From: Nannocystis pusilla
GTDB lineage: Bacteria > Myxococcota_A > Polyangia > Nannocystales > Nannocystaceae
Direction of reading: 5' to 3'
NCBI RefSeq assembly: GCF_026626665.1
Contig: NZ_JAPNKE010000002.1
Coordinates: 10,622,001 to 10,686,000 of the forward strand
DNA length: 64,000 nucleotides
The notes beneath the pieces were generated by a model that saw only the letters and a list, made by a program, of their open reading frames with translations, did not search any database and had not been told where the DNA came from. The translations under genes were made by a program, and so were the position numbers. Of this stretch, positions 16,989 to 28,401 are shown piece by piece; position 1 is the stretch's first letter; each line of letters begins with the position of its first letter.

Positions 16989-17018
16989 TGTGTACTCGAT
17001 CCCTCGGGACGACGTCAA
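16989..17018 (-). promoter_or_regulatory. promoter of tRNA-Asn
   Basis: On the minus strand TTGACG (17018-17013) and TACACA (16994-16989) are separated by 18 nt and end about 31 nt before the tRNA. Confidence 0.5.
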
Positions 17019-17158
17019 GCCGCATCGGCTCATGAACCGTGAGCTCGACCACGAACATGGGACTGGGTCCCGGCCGACCCCCCCGAAGCCCTCGATCGGG
17101 CCCCCAGGGGCGGTTGGAGCGCCTCCGCGGGGTCATGCACGATTTTTCTGAAGGGGGC

Positions 17159-17186
17159 TTGACACTCCATGGGGCTCGTATATTCT
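17159..17186 (+). promoter_or_regulatory. sigma-70-type promoter of tRNA-Gly
   Basis: A perfect TTGACA at 17159-17164 and TATTCT at 17181-17186 (16-nt spacer) lie about 80 nt before tRNA-Gly. The remaining sequence between the two tRNA genes shows no coding signal. Confidence 0.6.
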
Positions 17187-17268
17187 CCGCCTCCCCTCGC
17201 CACGGCGCGGGAACAAAACCTGAACCAACCGGCAGAGTGCCGTCCTCGGACGATGTTCTGCACGATCT

Positions 17269-17341
<73 letters not shown>

Positions 17342-17350
17342 CAGAAAATC

Positions 17351-17381
17351 GAAGCCCTGTCACCGCCGGTGACGGGGCTTC
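17351..17381 (+). terminator. hairpin after tRNA-Gly
   Basis: GAAGCCCTGTCACCG pairs with CGGTGACGGGGCTTC (15 bp, one wobble) with no unpaired loop to speak of. It begins 10 nt after the tRNA; the T tract is weak. Confidence 0.6.
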
Positions 17382-17536
17382 GTGCTTGGGCCCGACGCCG
17401 GTCCGCGGTCCGCTACACCGGTCGCCGAGGCCCGGGAGCCCCGCAACGGACCGGCGTCCCGTGGTCCGGCGCACGCGCGGGAATAGAAGGCGGCTTGCGC
17501 AGTTTGCAAAACCCGCCTAACGTTTCGCCGCGCTCC

Positions 17537-18073
17537 GTGCCTGCCCTGTTCTCCAGCTTCTTGCGCTGTCTCGTGGTGCTCAGCCTGTGGCTGGGCGCGG
17601 GCGTGGCCGCATCGAGCGCGGAGACCGCGGTTGGGGGCACGCCCGATCTGCGGAGCGACATCCACCTGCGCCTGGTCGAGCTGCTCGGCGCCGCGGAGTT
17701 CTGCGGCGACGAGGACGACCCGGACGCCGAGGTGCTGTGCGGCGGCGATCTCCTCGCCGACCTGGTCGTCGACCCGTCGGTCCTCAAGCTGTCGCGCGGC
17801 TCGTGCTCGCGTCTGCTCGAGGTGCTGTTCAAGCGGGCGGTGTGCGACCCGACCGACGAGACCTGCGGCAAGCTCCAGCCGGGCGGCTTGCCGGCGCGGC
17901 CGCCACCCGACTTGCTCGGGCCAGGTTCCAGCGCCGTCGCCGCTGCGCTCCTGCGCGACGCGTGGTCGCCGCGGCGCGTGGCGCTCGCGTCGGCTCGCCC
18001 ACGCGACGACCCGCCCCTCCTGTCCCGGACGACCTGTCCCGAAGCACCCCCGCCTCGCGTCGGTCCCGCGTAG
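17537..18073 (+). CDS. hypothetical secreted protein
   Basis: A 178-aa protein I do not recognise. GTG at 17537 gives VPALFSSFLRCLVVLSLWLG followed by AGVAASSA, a typical signal peptide. The mature part has cysteine-containing segments (AAEFCGDEDD, EVLCGGDLL, CDPTDETCGK) and a Pro-rich, probably disordered tail. A -10-like TAACGT at 17518-17523 lies 13 nt before the start. It precedes the DsbA-like cluster by 125 bp and could be a substrate of those disulfide enzymes, but that is a guess. A degenerate repeat lies near 18020. Confidence 0.5.
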   Translation: MPALFSSFLRCLVVLSLWLGAGVAASSAETAVGGTPDLRSDIHLRLVELLGAAEFCGDEDDPDAEVLCGGDLLADLVVDPSVLKLSRGSCSRLLEVLFKRAVCDPTDETCGKLQPGGLPARPPPDLLGPGSSAVAAALLRDAWSPRRVALASARPRDDPPLLSRTTCPEAPPPRVGPA

Positions 18074-18198
18074 TCCGCTCGGGCCGGCCGGAGGCATTGG
18101 GTCGCGCTCGAGAGGCTGCAGGTACCTCGTGTACCTGCGCGCGGAGCCGGCGCTGCGCGCCTCGGCGGCGCCCTCCGGGTGTTCGAGACGGTCCTCTC

Positions 18199-19636
18199 AT
18201 GCGTGTCCCTCATCTCTGGCTCGGCCAGGTCGTGTTCGGCCTGGCGCTGAGCAACGCAGCCTGCGAGTGCTCGCCCAGGAGCGCTCCTGAATCGTCCGCC
18301 GCGCCGGTCGCCACCTCTTCGGTGCGCTACCGCGTCGACCTCGACCCCGACGAGCACGCGCTCGGGGGCGCCGAGCCGCTGGTCACGGTCGTGGTCTTCT
18401 CCGACTACGCCTGTCCGCCGTCGCGCGCACCTGGAAGGTCCTGGAGCACCTCCTCGAGGACTACCGCGACGACCTGCGGGTGGTGTTCCGCAGCCAGACC
18501 TTGCCGGGCTTCGCCGACGGCGAGCGGGCCGCCGAGGCCGCGCTGGCCGCCGGCGCGCAGGGCCAGTTCTGGCCAATGCACCGCCGGCTCTACGACACGA
18601 TGCAGTTCGACCGCGCGGCGCTCAAGCAGAGCGCCGAGGCGCTCGCGCTCGACGTGCCGCGCTTCCTCGACGACCTCGACGCCGGCGTCTATTCGGGCAC
18701 GCGGATCCGCCACCGCCGCCAGGCGGTGGAGCTCGGGATCTACTTCAGCCCCGTGGCGCTGGTGAACGGGCGCCCGGTGATCGGCTTCCGCGACGAGGCG
18801 GCCTGGCACGCGCTGATCGACGAGGAGATCCTCGCCGCCCAGACCCGCCTGCGCGCGGGCACCCCGCGGGCCGACCTCTACGCTTCCTTCATGGAAGGCG
18901 CCGTGGTCGCCCCGCTCGAGGTCGACGACGCCACCGCGCAGCAGCGGCGGATCCTCGCCGAGCGGTTCAAGGCCGCCGAGGCGCCGCCCCCGCAGCGCGC
19001 CGAGCCGGGCAAGCGCTACGCCGTCGACGCCGGCGTCGCGCCCACGCTGGGCCCCGCCGACGCGCCGGTGCTGCTGGTCGCGTTCATGGACTTCGAGTGC
19101 CCGTTCTGTCGCAAGGCCGCGACCGAGGGCATCGCCGAGCTGCGGCGGCGCTATCCCAACGACGTCCGGATCGCCTACCGCCAGCTGCCGCTGCCGATCC
19201 ACTCGGCCGCCGACAGCGCCGCGCGGGCGGTGGTCGCGGCCGACAAGCAGAACCGCTTCTGGGACTTCGCCGAGAAGTTGTTCGCCGCCCCGCGGCTCGG
19301 TCGCCGCACCTACGCGGCGATCGCCCGCGAGCTCGGCCTCGACGAGGCCCGCTTCCTCGCCGACCTCGACAGCGCCGAGGTCGCCCAGGTCGTCCGCGAC
19401 GACCTCGTATATGCCCGCAGGCTCGGGCTCGACGCCACCCCGGCGATCTTCGTCAATGGCCGCTACGTCAACGGCTTTCGCGGCGCCGAGGCGCTCGCCG
19501 CCGACGTCGAGGCCGAGCTCGCGCACGCGCAGGAGCGGATCGCCGCCGGCGCCACCCGCGAGACCGTGGTGCGCACGATCCTCGACGGCGAGGCGATCCT
19601 CCCAACGAGTTTCCCAGCGCCGATCTCCCGCAGTGA
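18199..19636 (+). CDS. lipoprotein with two DsbA-like thioredoxin domains (frameshifted)
   Basis: Starts MRVPHLWLGQVVFGLALSNA then AC, a lipoprotein-like leader. Domain 1 begins with PLVTVVVFSDYACPPS at the active-site position; the frame is lost there, in a (GC)n tract near 18425, and resumes as TWKVLEHLLEDYRDDLRVVFR. Domain 2 has VAFMDFECPFCRK, an intact CPFC active site, and ATPAIFVNGRYVNG with the cis-proline. Each domain has the helical insertion of DsbA. The 3' end is uncertain: the frame of domain 2 runs without a stop into the next gene's start region, while TGA at 19634-19636 is reached with one more shift. It opens a row of four thioredoxin-fold genes and probably handles periplasmic disulfides. 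Confidence 0.65.
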
Positions 19637-19644
19637 AGAATTCT

Positions 19645-19691
19645 TGATGTCCTTCGGACATGATTTTCGTGACATGTTCTTTCAACCACCC
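19645..19691. repeat. palindromic elements between two DsbA-like genes
   Basis: TGATGTCC-TTC-GGACATGA (19645-19663) followed by a weaker copy ending at 19691; the pair fills the gap before the start at 19716. Confidence 0.6.
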
Positions 19692-19715
19692 ACCAAACTA
19701 CAGACACAGAGTCCC

Positions 19716-21814
19716 ATGAAACGCATCAGCCTCCCCGTGTTCCTGGTCTCGGCGCTCGCCCTGGCCGCTTCTCCTCTCACTGGTTGCACCGGCAACCGCG
19801 GCGGCAAGAAGGAAGAAGCCGCCGCCGCCGGTCCGGCCGCCGCGGGCGGCGGGCTGGTCACGATGGACCAGGTCGACGACTCGCTCACCGGCAAGATCAC
19901 GGGCGAGCGGTTCCGGGTCACCTACACCGACAAGGACCAGGTCAAGGGCGCCGCCGACCCGCTGGTCACGATCGTCGAGTTCAGCGACTTCCAGTGCCCG
20001 TTCTGCTCGAAGTTCACCGACATGCTGAACGAGCTGATCAAGGACCCCGCGTACGCCAACGACGTGCGCGTGGTGTTCAAGCAGTACCCGCTGCCGATGC
20101 ACAAGGACGCGGCGATGGGCTCCGAGGCCGCGCTGGCCGCCGGTGAGCAGGGCAAGTTCTGGGAGATGCACGACATCCTCTTCAAGAACCAGAAGGCGAT
20201 GACGCGCGCCGACGTCGAGAAGTACGCCGAGGAGCTGAAGCTCGACATGGCCAAGTTCAAGGCCACGCTCGACGCCAAGACCTACCAGGCGCAGGTCAAC
20301 GAGGACATGGCGCTCGGCAAGAAGTTCGGCGTGCGCGGCACCCCGAGCTTCTTCATCAACGGCAAGTGGCAGCGCGGCGCGCCGCGGACGATCGACGGCC
20401 TGAAGAAGCTGGTCGACGAGGAGAAGGCCGCGGCCGAGCAGCTGATCAAGGACGGCAGCAAGCGCAGCGAGGTGTACGCGCGCATCATGAAGGCCGCCAA
20501 GGACGAGCGGAAGGAGCCGCCGCCGGAGAACAAGCCGAAGGTCGGCGAGCCCGACCCGGCCGCCAACTACGCGGTGCCCGTCGACGGCCGCCCGTCGTTC
20601 GGCCCGGCCGACGCGCTCGTCACCGTCATCGAGTTCAGCGACTTCCAGTGCCCGTTCTGCAACCGCGTCACGCCGACGCTCAAGCAGATCAAGGAGAAGT
20701 ACCCCAACGACGTGCGCGTGGTGTTCCGCCAGCTCCGCTCGGCTTCCACGACCGCGCCCGCCCGGCCGCCAAGGCCTCGCTGGCCGCCGCGCAGCAGGGC
20801 AAGTTCTGGGAGATGCACGACCTCCTGTTCGCCAACCAGAAGGCGCTCAGCGACGCCGACTTCGAGGGCTACGCGCGCCAGATCGCCGGCCTCAACTTCG
20901 ACCAGTGGAAGAAGGACCTGGCCGACCCGAAGCTCGAGCAGATGATCAAGGAGGACGAGCAGACGGCGCAGAAGTTCGGCTCGAACGGCACGCCGGCGTT
21001 CTACGTCAACGGCCGCCACCTCTCGGGCGCGCAGCCGTTCGAGGCGTTCCAGAAGCTGATCGACGAGGAGAAGGTCAAGGCCGAGAAGTTCCTGGCCGAG
21101 AAGAAGCCGGCCAAGGACAAGCTGTACGACGAGATGATCAAGGGCTTCGAGACCGAGCTGAAGGTCCCGCCGCCGCCGCCGCCGGCCGACTTCAAGCGCC
21201 GCGAGGTGGCCACCAAGGGCCTGGCCGGCAAGGGCAACCTCAAGAACCCGAAGATCACGGTCGTCGAGTGCTCGGACTTCGACTGCCCGTTCTGCAAGCG
21301 CGGCGCCGACACCGTGGCGCAGATCGTCAAGGAGTACGGCGACAAGGTCGCGGTCTACTTCCGCAACTACCCGCTGCCGATGCACAAGATGGCGGAGCCG
21401 GCCCACCGCGCCGGCATCGCCGCGCAGAACCAGGGCAAGTTCTGGGAGATGCACGACCTGCTGTTCGCCGACAAGACCAAGCGCAGCGACGAGGACTTCA
21501 AGGCCTACGCGCAGCAGCTCGGGCTCGACCTGGTCAAGTTCGAGCGCGACTACAACGACGCGGCGACCGCCCAGCGCGTCAAGGACGACATGGCCGAGTG
21601 CGGCAAGATGGAGGTGCGCGGCGCGCCCGGCTTCCTCATCAACGGCCGCCTGATGAGCGGCGCCCAGCCGATCGACCGCTTCAAGGCGGTGTTCGAGGAG
21701 GAGCTGAACGGCGGCTTCGAGGCGACGCAGAAGAAGGAGAAGGAGGCCGCGGCCAAGGGCGGCGCGCCGGCCAAGGCGCCGGCCCCGGCGCCGACTCCGG
21801 CCCCGGCCAAGTGA
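19716..21814 (+). CDS. lipoprotein with three DsbA-like thioredoxin domains (one frameshift)
   Basis: About 699 aa. MKRISLPVFLVSALALAASP then LTGC is a lipoprotein leader. Three DsbA-type domains follow, with active sites DFQCPFCSK (near residue 95), DFQCPFCNR (near 310) and DFDCPFCKR (near 525), each followed by the GKFWEMHDxLF motif and an FxINGR cis-proline loop. The frame breaks inside domain 2 after VVFRQL (about 20735-20770) and resumes as KASLAAAQQGKFWEMHD; the total length fits one lost base. The tail is Lys/Ala/Pro-rich. All three CPFC sites are intact, so a redox role in the periplasm is likely. Three such domains in one lipoprotein is unusual. Confidence 0.78.
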
Positions 21815-21934
21815 GCCTGGTCTCCGGGCCAGGCATCGCCTGGTCCTGACCCGCCCGGCCCCGTGCGCGACGGGGTCGGGCGTCCCCGACCGGTTTGCAT
21901 CGCGCGCTACTATTCGGTACCCACGAGGTCGACC

Positions 21935-23352
21935 ATGTCCGACGCCACGACGCCTGCTCCCACCCCCAAAAGCGGTCTCCCGCTTCGATCCTGGTCGCGG
22001 TCCTCGGGTTCGCGGCGACCATCGGGATCGGCTTCTACGCCGGGCAATGGGTCCGCGATCGCTTCTTCGTGCCCTCGGCCAAGCTCGAGCAGGGCGACCG
22101 CTACCGCGCCGACCTCCGCGGCGACGAGCCGCAGCTCGGCCCGAACGACGCGCTCGTCACCGTGGTCGAGTACTCCGACTTCCAGTGCCCGTTCTGCGCC
22201 AAGGTCACCGACCCGCTGAAGGACGCGATGGGCACCTACGAGGGCGACGTGCGCCTGATCTTCAAGCACTACCCGCTGCCGGGCCACAACCTGGCGCCGC
22301 CCGCGGCCCAGGCGTCGTGGGCCGCGCATCAGCAGGGCAAGTTCTGGGAGATGCACGACCTCCTGTTCGCCAACCAGAAGAAGCTCGACGACAAGAGCCT
22401 CGAGGGCTACGCGCAGCAGCTCGGCCTCGACGTCGCCAAGTTCAACGCCGACCGCAACAGCGACGCCGCCAAGGCCGCGGTCGACAGCGACTACATGTCC
22501 GGCGGCAAGGCCGGCGCGACCGGCACCCCGTACTTCCTGGTCAACGGCCGGCCCTACTCGGGCTCGCTGCCGGCCAAGCAGTGGCGCGAGATCTTCGAGT
22601 ACGAGCGCGAGCAGGCCCGCCAGATCGAGAGCCAGGGCACCCCGCGCGCCGAGGTCTACGGCGTGATGATGAAGGACGCCAAGGCCCAGCGCGGCGGCGG
22701 CGGGCCCGGCAAGGCGCCGAGCCAGCGCGACGACGGCCCCGACCCGAACAAGACCTACCGCGTCCCGCTCGACGCCCGCCCGCAGTTCGGCCCGGACGAC
22801 GCGCTCGTCACCATCGTCGAGTTCAGCGACTTCCAGTGCCCGTTCTGCAAGCGCGTCAACGCCTCGCTGGCCGACGTCAAGCAGAACTATCCCAGCGACG
22901 TGCGCATCGTGTTCCGCCAGCGCCCGCTGGCGATGCACCAGCAGGCGCGCATCGGCGCCCGGGCGATGCTGGCGGCCCACCGCCAGGGCAAGGCCTGGGA
23001 GATGCACGACCGCCTGTTCCAGAGCCCTTCGGACATGTCCGAAGAGGCGGTCAAGAACCACGCCAAGGAGCTCGGGCTCGACGTGCCGATGTTCGAGCTC
23101 GACCTCGCCGCCGCCGAGACCGAGCAGATGGTCAAGGACGACGAGGCGGTGGCCAACCGGCTGAAGAGCGGCGGCACCCCGTCGTTCTTCATCAACGGCC
23201 GGTTCCTGTCCGGCGCCCAGCCCTACGACGCCTTCAAGGCCCTGATCGAGGAGGAGAAGGCCAAGGCGCAGAAGCTGGTCGACGAGGGCACGCCGCGCGC
23301 CCAGGTCTACGAGAAGATCATGGCTGGGGCCGAGGAGAAGCCGGGCAAGTGA
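21935..23352 (+). CDS. membrane-anchored protein with two DsbA-like thioredoxin domains (one frameshift)
   Basis: About 472 aa. ATG 21935 opens MSDATTPAPTPKSGL; after a one-base shift near 21982 comes a single helix (ASILVAVLGFAATIGIGFYAG) that anchors the protein. Two DsbA-like domains follow with active sites DFQCPFCAK and DFQCPFCKR, each with WEMHDxLF and a TPxFxxNGR cis-proline loop (VNGRPYSG, INGRFLSG). Its stop overlaps the TlpA gene start (GTGA), so the two are co-translated. An 18-bp perfect palindrome of the repeat family is embedded in domain 2 at a surface loop (SPSDMSEE). The role is probably like that of its neighbours. Confidence 0.78.
23027..23044. repeat. 18-bp perfect palindrome in coding sequence
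   Basis: CTTCGGACATGTCCGAAG reads the same on both strands and carries the ideal box GGACATGTCC; it encodes part of a surface loop. Confidence 0.75.
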
Positions 23353-23995
23353 CGGACGCGCGGCCCTCGGCGGGCGAGCCCGCGGGCTCCAAAGCCTCTG
23401 TCCTCGAGGACAGGAAGAAGGCCGCGGCCTGTTGGGCCCGCTCGCCTACCTGGTGTTCATCGCGATCGGTTCGCTGTGGATGTTCTGGTTCGCCGCCTCG
23501 CTCGGGCCGGCCACCCAGGCCCAGGCCGAGGCGGCCTGCCGGGCGCTCGAGCCCGAGCTGCGCAGCGGCCCGGCGCCCGAGTTCTCGCTGCAGGACCGCG
23601 CCGGCCAGACGGTCGACCTGGCCGACCTGCGCGGCAAGTTCGTGGTCGTCAACTTCTGGGCCACGTGGTGCGAGCCGTGCATCCGCGAGTGGCCGCAGCT
23701 CGACCGCCTGGCCGAGCGCCTGGCGGACCGCGACGACGTCGTGATCCTGGCGATCAGCGTCGACCAGGACCAGAGCCTGGTCGCGCCGTTCCTCGCCCGC
23801 ATGGGCCTCGAGCAGACCGGCGTGCGCGTGCTGTGGGACCCGACCGGCAAGCTGCACACCGCATACGGCAGCGAGAAGCTGCCCGACACCTACTTCGTCG
23901 GCGCCGACGGCCAGCTGGTCCACGCGTACATCAACGTCCGCGACTGGGGCCGCCCGGCAGCCCACCACTGCGTCGAGTCGATGCTGGCGCGCTGA
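23349..23995 (+). CDS. TlpA/ResA-like membrane thioredoxin (one frameshift)
   Basis: About 215 aa. GTG 23349 overlaps the preceding stop. The first residues come partly from a repeat copy; a shift near 23428 leads to LLGPLAYLVFIAIGSLWMFW, one membrane helix, then a TlpA-type domain: GPAPEFSLQDRAGQTVDLADLRGKF, FVVVNFWATWCEPCIREWP with the WCEPC active site, and LPDTYFVGADG with the cis-proline. Such proteins are membrane-tethered thiol reductases facing the periplasm, often serving cytochrome c maturation. It could reduce the DsbA-like neighbours or apocytochromes encoded further along. Without the shift, TTG at 23432 would be the start. Confidence 0.75.
23398..23413. repeat. 16-bp perfect palindrome
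   Basis: CTGTCCTCGAGGACAG, the central part of the repeat family, near the TlpA gene start. Confidence 0.6.
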
Positions 23996-24011
23996 GGTCG
24001 GGAGAGGCGTC

Positions 24012-25313
24012 GTGCTGATCCAGTTCGTGGTCGAGAACTTCCGCTCGTTCCGCGACGAGACGGTCTTCAGCATGCGCGCGGCCACTAACGTCGAGCGAGC
24101 TCCCGGAGCGCCCGATCTCGCTGCGGGGAGCACTACGCTGCGCTGCGCTGCGCTCTACGGGGCCAACGCGTCGGGAAAGTCCAACTTCGTCAAAGCCCTG
24201 CGCTTCGCTCGTGACCTCGTGGTCCGCGGGGTTCCCGAACGAGGTCGGATTCCGACCCAACCATTCCGCCTGGACTCGGCCTCCGCCGAAGCGCCCTCGC
24301 GTTGCGAGATCTATCTCCGGGCCGATTCCGGGCAGACCTACGGCTACGGTTTTGCAGCGCGGGCGGACGCGATCGTCGACGAGTGGCTGTCATGGGTCGA
24401 CGGCGACGACGAGCGCGAAGTCTTCAGCCGCAGCGGCAACGACTTCACGTTCTCGCCCGAGATCGAGGCTTCGGTTCAGGATTTCCTGCGCCTCGTCAGC
24501 TCGGCCACGCGTGACAATCAGCTGTTCCTGCGGACGACCCGAGAGTTCAAGCGAGAGCGATTCCCGCCTGCGTTCCAAGACGTGATGGTCTGGTTCGAGT
24601 TCCTTCTCGTCATCATCGAGCCCGACGCGAAATTCGTGGGGCTGATACGACGTGCCGACGAGGAGCCGGCGTTCCGCGCGTTCCTCGATGAAGTGCTCGT
24701 ACGCGCCGACACGGGCATTTCCTCGGTCCGCACGGAACGTACGGAGGTCGAGGTAGGTGAATCGGTGAACCCGAGTGAGCTCGCGTCCAGCTTCGGACCC
24801 GGCCGCGCCGAATTCCTGAGCAAGGATGGTGCGACTTTTCGCCTCGATCTCCGTCTGCGTCACGGAGACAGTCCGGACGCGGGGTTCGGGCTCGAGGACG
24901 AGTCGGACGGCACCGTTCGGCTCCTCGAGCTCGCGCCGATGCTGTTCCTCGCGCCGAAGACTCCGCGCGTGTTCGTCGTCGACGAGATGGACCGCAGCAT
25001 GCACACCACGTTGACCCGCTGGCTTGTCGAGCGGTTTGTCACCGAGGCGCCCGGGTCGGCGAGCCAGCTGGTTTTCACCACGCACGACACGAACCTCCTG
25101 GACCTCGAAGTGCTCCGCCCGGATGCGATTTGGTTCGCGGAGAAGGACGCGAGCGGCGCTTCTTCGCTGTTCTCGTTGGCCGAGTTCAAGCGCGAGCAGA
25201 TCGAGCAACTAGGCGGCGAGTTGGAGCAGGGCTACCTGAATGGGCGGTTCGGCGCGATCCCGTTCCTCGGGGGCTCGACGCGGCTCGCAGGGCCCCAAGA
25301 GGGGCAGAAGTGA
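24012..25313 (+). CDS. AAA family ATPase, RloA-like
   Basis: A 433-aa SMC/OLD-type ATPase: MLIQFVVENFRSFRDE opening, Walker A GANASGKS at 50-57, signature-like ESDGTVRLLELAPML near 295, Walker B VFVVDEMD at 320-327, then FTTHDTNLLD with the switch histidine. It is followed by an RloB-like gene overlapping by 4 nt (GTGA), a pairing known from R-linked (Rlo) genes beside type I restriction loci and counted among defence modules. Its GC content and codon use look lower than those of the flanking genes (GATTTGG, ATTTCC, GGTTTTG), suggesting recent acquisition. It probably acts in the cytoplasm with RloB, sensing phage or damaged nucleic acid; the trigger is unknown. Confidence 0.8.
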   Translation: MLIQFVVENFRSFRDETVFSMRAATNVERAPGAPDLAAGSTTLRCAALYGANASGKSNFVKALRFARDLVVRGVPERGRIPTQPFRLDSASAEAPSRCEIYLRADSGQTYGYGFAARADAIVDEWLSWVDGDDEREVFSRSGNDFTFSPEIEASVQDFLRLVSSATRDNQLFLRTTREFKRERFPPAFQDVMVWFEFLLVIIEPDAKFVGLIRRADEEPAFRAFLDEVLVRADTGISSVRTERTEVEVGESVNPSELASSFGPGRAEFLSKDGATFRLDLRLRHGDSPDAGFGLEDESDGTVRLLELAPMLFLAPKTPRVFVVDEMDRSMHTTLTRWLVERFVTEAPGSASQLVFTTHDTNLLDLEVLRPDAIWFAEKDASGASSLFSLAEFKREQIEQLGGELEQGYLNGRFGAIPFLGGSTRLAGPQEGQK

Positions 25314-25959
25314 AGCCGGCAGCGAGCCACGGGCTCCTCGATCGCACGATCCAGCGACGAGATGCCCGGCTGTTCGTCATTGCGATCGAAGGCGAGCCGA
25401 CGGGTGCGGAGCACGCGTACTTGGCGAACTCGAGCTGCGTCGTCTCGTCGATCGCAGGCGAGTGAAGCTGATCCTCTTGCCGGCCGATCCGGCGCTTCAC
25501 GACTCGGCGCCGGGCCAGGTGCTGGCCCGGCTCGATGCTCACTGCCAGCGTCATAAGATGCGCGAGCGTTACGACGAACTCTGGCTGGTCCTGGATGTCG
25601 ACAGCTGGCGCAGCGCCACGCTCGCGAGCGTGGCGCAGGACGCTCTGCAGCGACGCTACAAGCTCGCCGTGAGCAACCCTTGCTTCGAGATGTGGTTGCT
25701 GCTGCACGAGACCGACGAGCTGCAGTTTCTCGCGGAGCATGAACCGAAGCAGCGAAGCGGCGCGATGAAGCGCCGCCTGGGCGAGCTTCGGGCGCAGGGG
25801 AAGCAGCTCATCACGCTCGAACGGATCTGGCTCGCCCGAGCGAGGGCACAAACGCTCGACGACAAACCCGGTGAGCGCTGGCCCAGCAAGCCGGGCACGC
25901 ACGTCTACAAGCTCATGGATGCGCTGGTCGACGCGGACGCGTTACCGCGACCGGCGTGA
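25310..25959 (+). CDS. RloB-like protein (one frameshift)
   Basis: About 216 aa. The first part (ARLFVIAIEGEPTGAEHAYL) has the Glu-rich motif that opens the RloB toprim-like fold. After a one-base loss near 25421 the protein goes on as GELELRRLVDRRRVKLILLPAD, then ELWLVLDVDSWR with acidic residues, SNPCFEMWLLLH, and a C-terminal helix region. The two halves match RloB order (EGEPT..., DxDxW, NPCFExWLL). RloB-like proteins are presumed nucleases working with the upstream ATPase. The start overlaps the ATPase stop. If the shift is genuine rather than a sequencing error, the module is broken. Confidence 0.75.
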
Positions 25960-25962
25960 TCG

Positions 25963-27501
<1,539 letters not shown>

Positions 27502-27513
27502 GGCGGCGGCGGC

Positions 27514-27519
27514 ATTATA
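27514..27519 (-). promoter_or_regulatory. TATAAT -10 of the kinase gene
   Basis: A perfect TATAAT on the minus strand lies 12 nt before GTG 27501, placing transcription start only a few bases before the codon. No clear -35 is seen. Confidence 0.55.
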
Positions 27520-27666
27520 GGCGGTTTGTCCGGTCGCGTGCGCGCCGGCTGCCGTGCGGACGCCGTCTCGTTATACTGTCCGGCGGGCGCCTCGCCCTGG
27601 AAACCGGCCATGCCGCGCTGTCCCAGCCGCGCGTCCTGGTCGCCCTGGTCGCCTCGCGGAGGTCAC

Positions 27667-28362
27667 ATGTCCGAAAGTACAGCTCGGAGCGCAGCCCTGG
27701 TCCTCGCCGCCCTCGCAGTCGCGTGCGGCAAGCCGGTCGACCCGTCCGGCAAAGAGGACGCCACCTTCACCAAGGCGTCGATGGCCGGCGCTCCGGCGCC
27801 TTCTGGCGAGGACCGGCCGCTGTCCGCGGAGCTCGCCGTCGAGCCGGTGTCCATGCTGGTGACCTTCAACCGGCTGAAGACGGCCGACAAGCTGCAGGAG
27901 GCGCTGAACAAGAAGCCGGGGCAGTTCAGCCACATCGACCTCGACAAGGACACCAACCCCGACCCGCTGACCGTGGCCGACCGGGCGACGAAGGACGGGC
28001 ACGCGTTCGAGATCCGCGTGCGCCCCGCGACCGGCGAGTTCGTGGTCGCGACGATGCTGTTCGACCCGGAGTGGAGCTACCTCGGGCATTACGACGGCGT
28101 CATGGGCGGCGCGGCCTCGACGACGGCCCGCCCGCTGCCGGTCGCGCCGCAGCCCGGGGCTCCGCCGGTCGCGCCGCCGGTCGTCGCGACCCCGCCGGCG
28201 GTGGTGCCCTCGGCGGCCCCGACCCAGGTCGCGGCTCCGGTCGCCCCGGCCCCCGGCGCGCCCGCGATCGCCGAGGCGCCCGCACCCGCGCCCGGGGTCG
28301 CCGGCGCGGTGCAAGCGGCTCCGGCCGCCGGCGCGCAGCCGGTGACGCCGACGAAGCCGTGA
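27667..28362 (+). CDS. hypothetical lipoprotein with a Pro/Ala-rich tail
   Basis: A 231-aa protein. ATG 27667 follows GGAGG and gives MSESTARSAALVLAALAVAC, a lipoprotein leader with lipobox AVAC. Residues 60-150 look globular (MLVTFNRLKTADKLQEALNK, HIDLDKDTNPDPL, FEIRVRPATGEFVVATMLFDP); after that comes a long Ala/Pro/Val tail, probably disordered. No family is recognised. TATACT at 27572-27577 is a possible -10. A repeat copy overlaps the start codon. It converges with the DUF2330 gene. Confidence 0.65.
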   Translation: MSESTARSAALVLAALAVACGKPVDPSGKEDATFTKASMAGAPAPSGEDRPLSAELAVEPVSMLVTFNRLKTADKLQEALNKKPGQFSHIDLDKDTNPDPLTVADRATKDGHAFEIRVRPATGEFVVATMLFDPEWSYLGHYDGVMGGAASTTARPLPVAPQPGAPPVAPPVVATPPAVVPSAAPTQVAAPVAPAPGAPAIAEAPAPAPGVAGAVQAAPAAGAQPVTPTKP

Positions 28363-28401
28363 ACGGCGGCCGCGAGCGCCCGCTCGGGGCATGGCGAGAG
28401 A

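Noticed and set aside
18480..20945. Single 821-aa protein joining the first two DsbA-like genes
   Set aside because: A clear lipoprotein leader begins at 19716 and repeat elements lie between, so two genes are more likely; the missing stop can be explained by a one-base error. I cannot exclude a real fusion.
23027..23044. Perfect palindrome as a transcription terminator
   Set aside because: It lies in the middle of a coding domain with no T tract; it fits the dispersed box family better.
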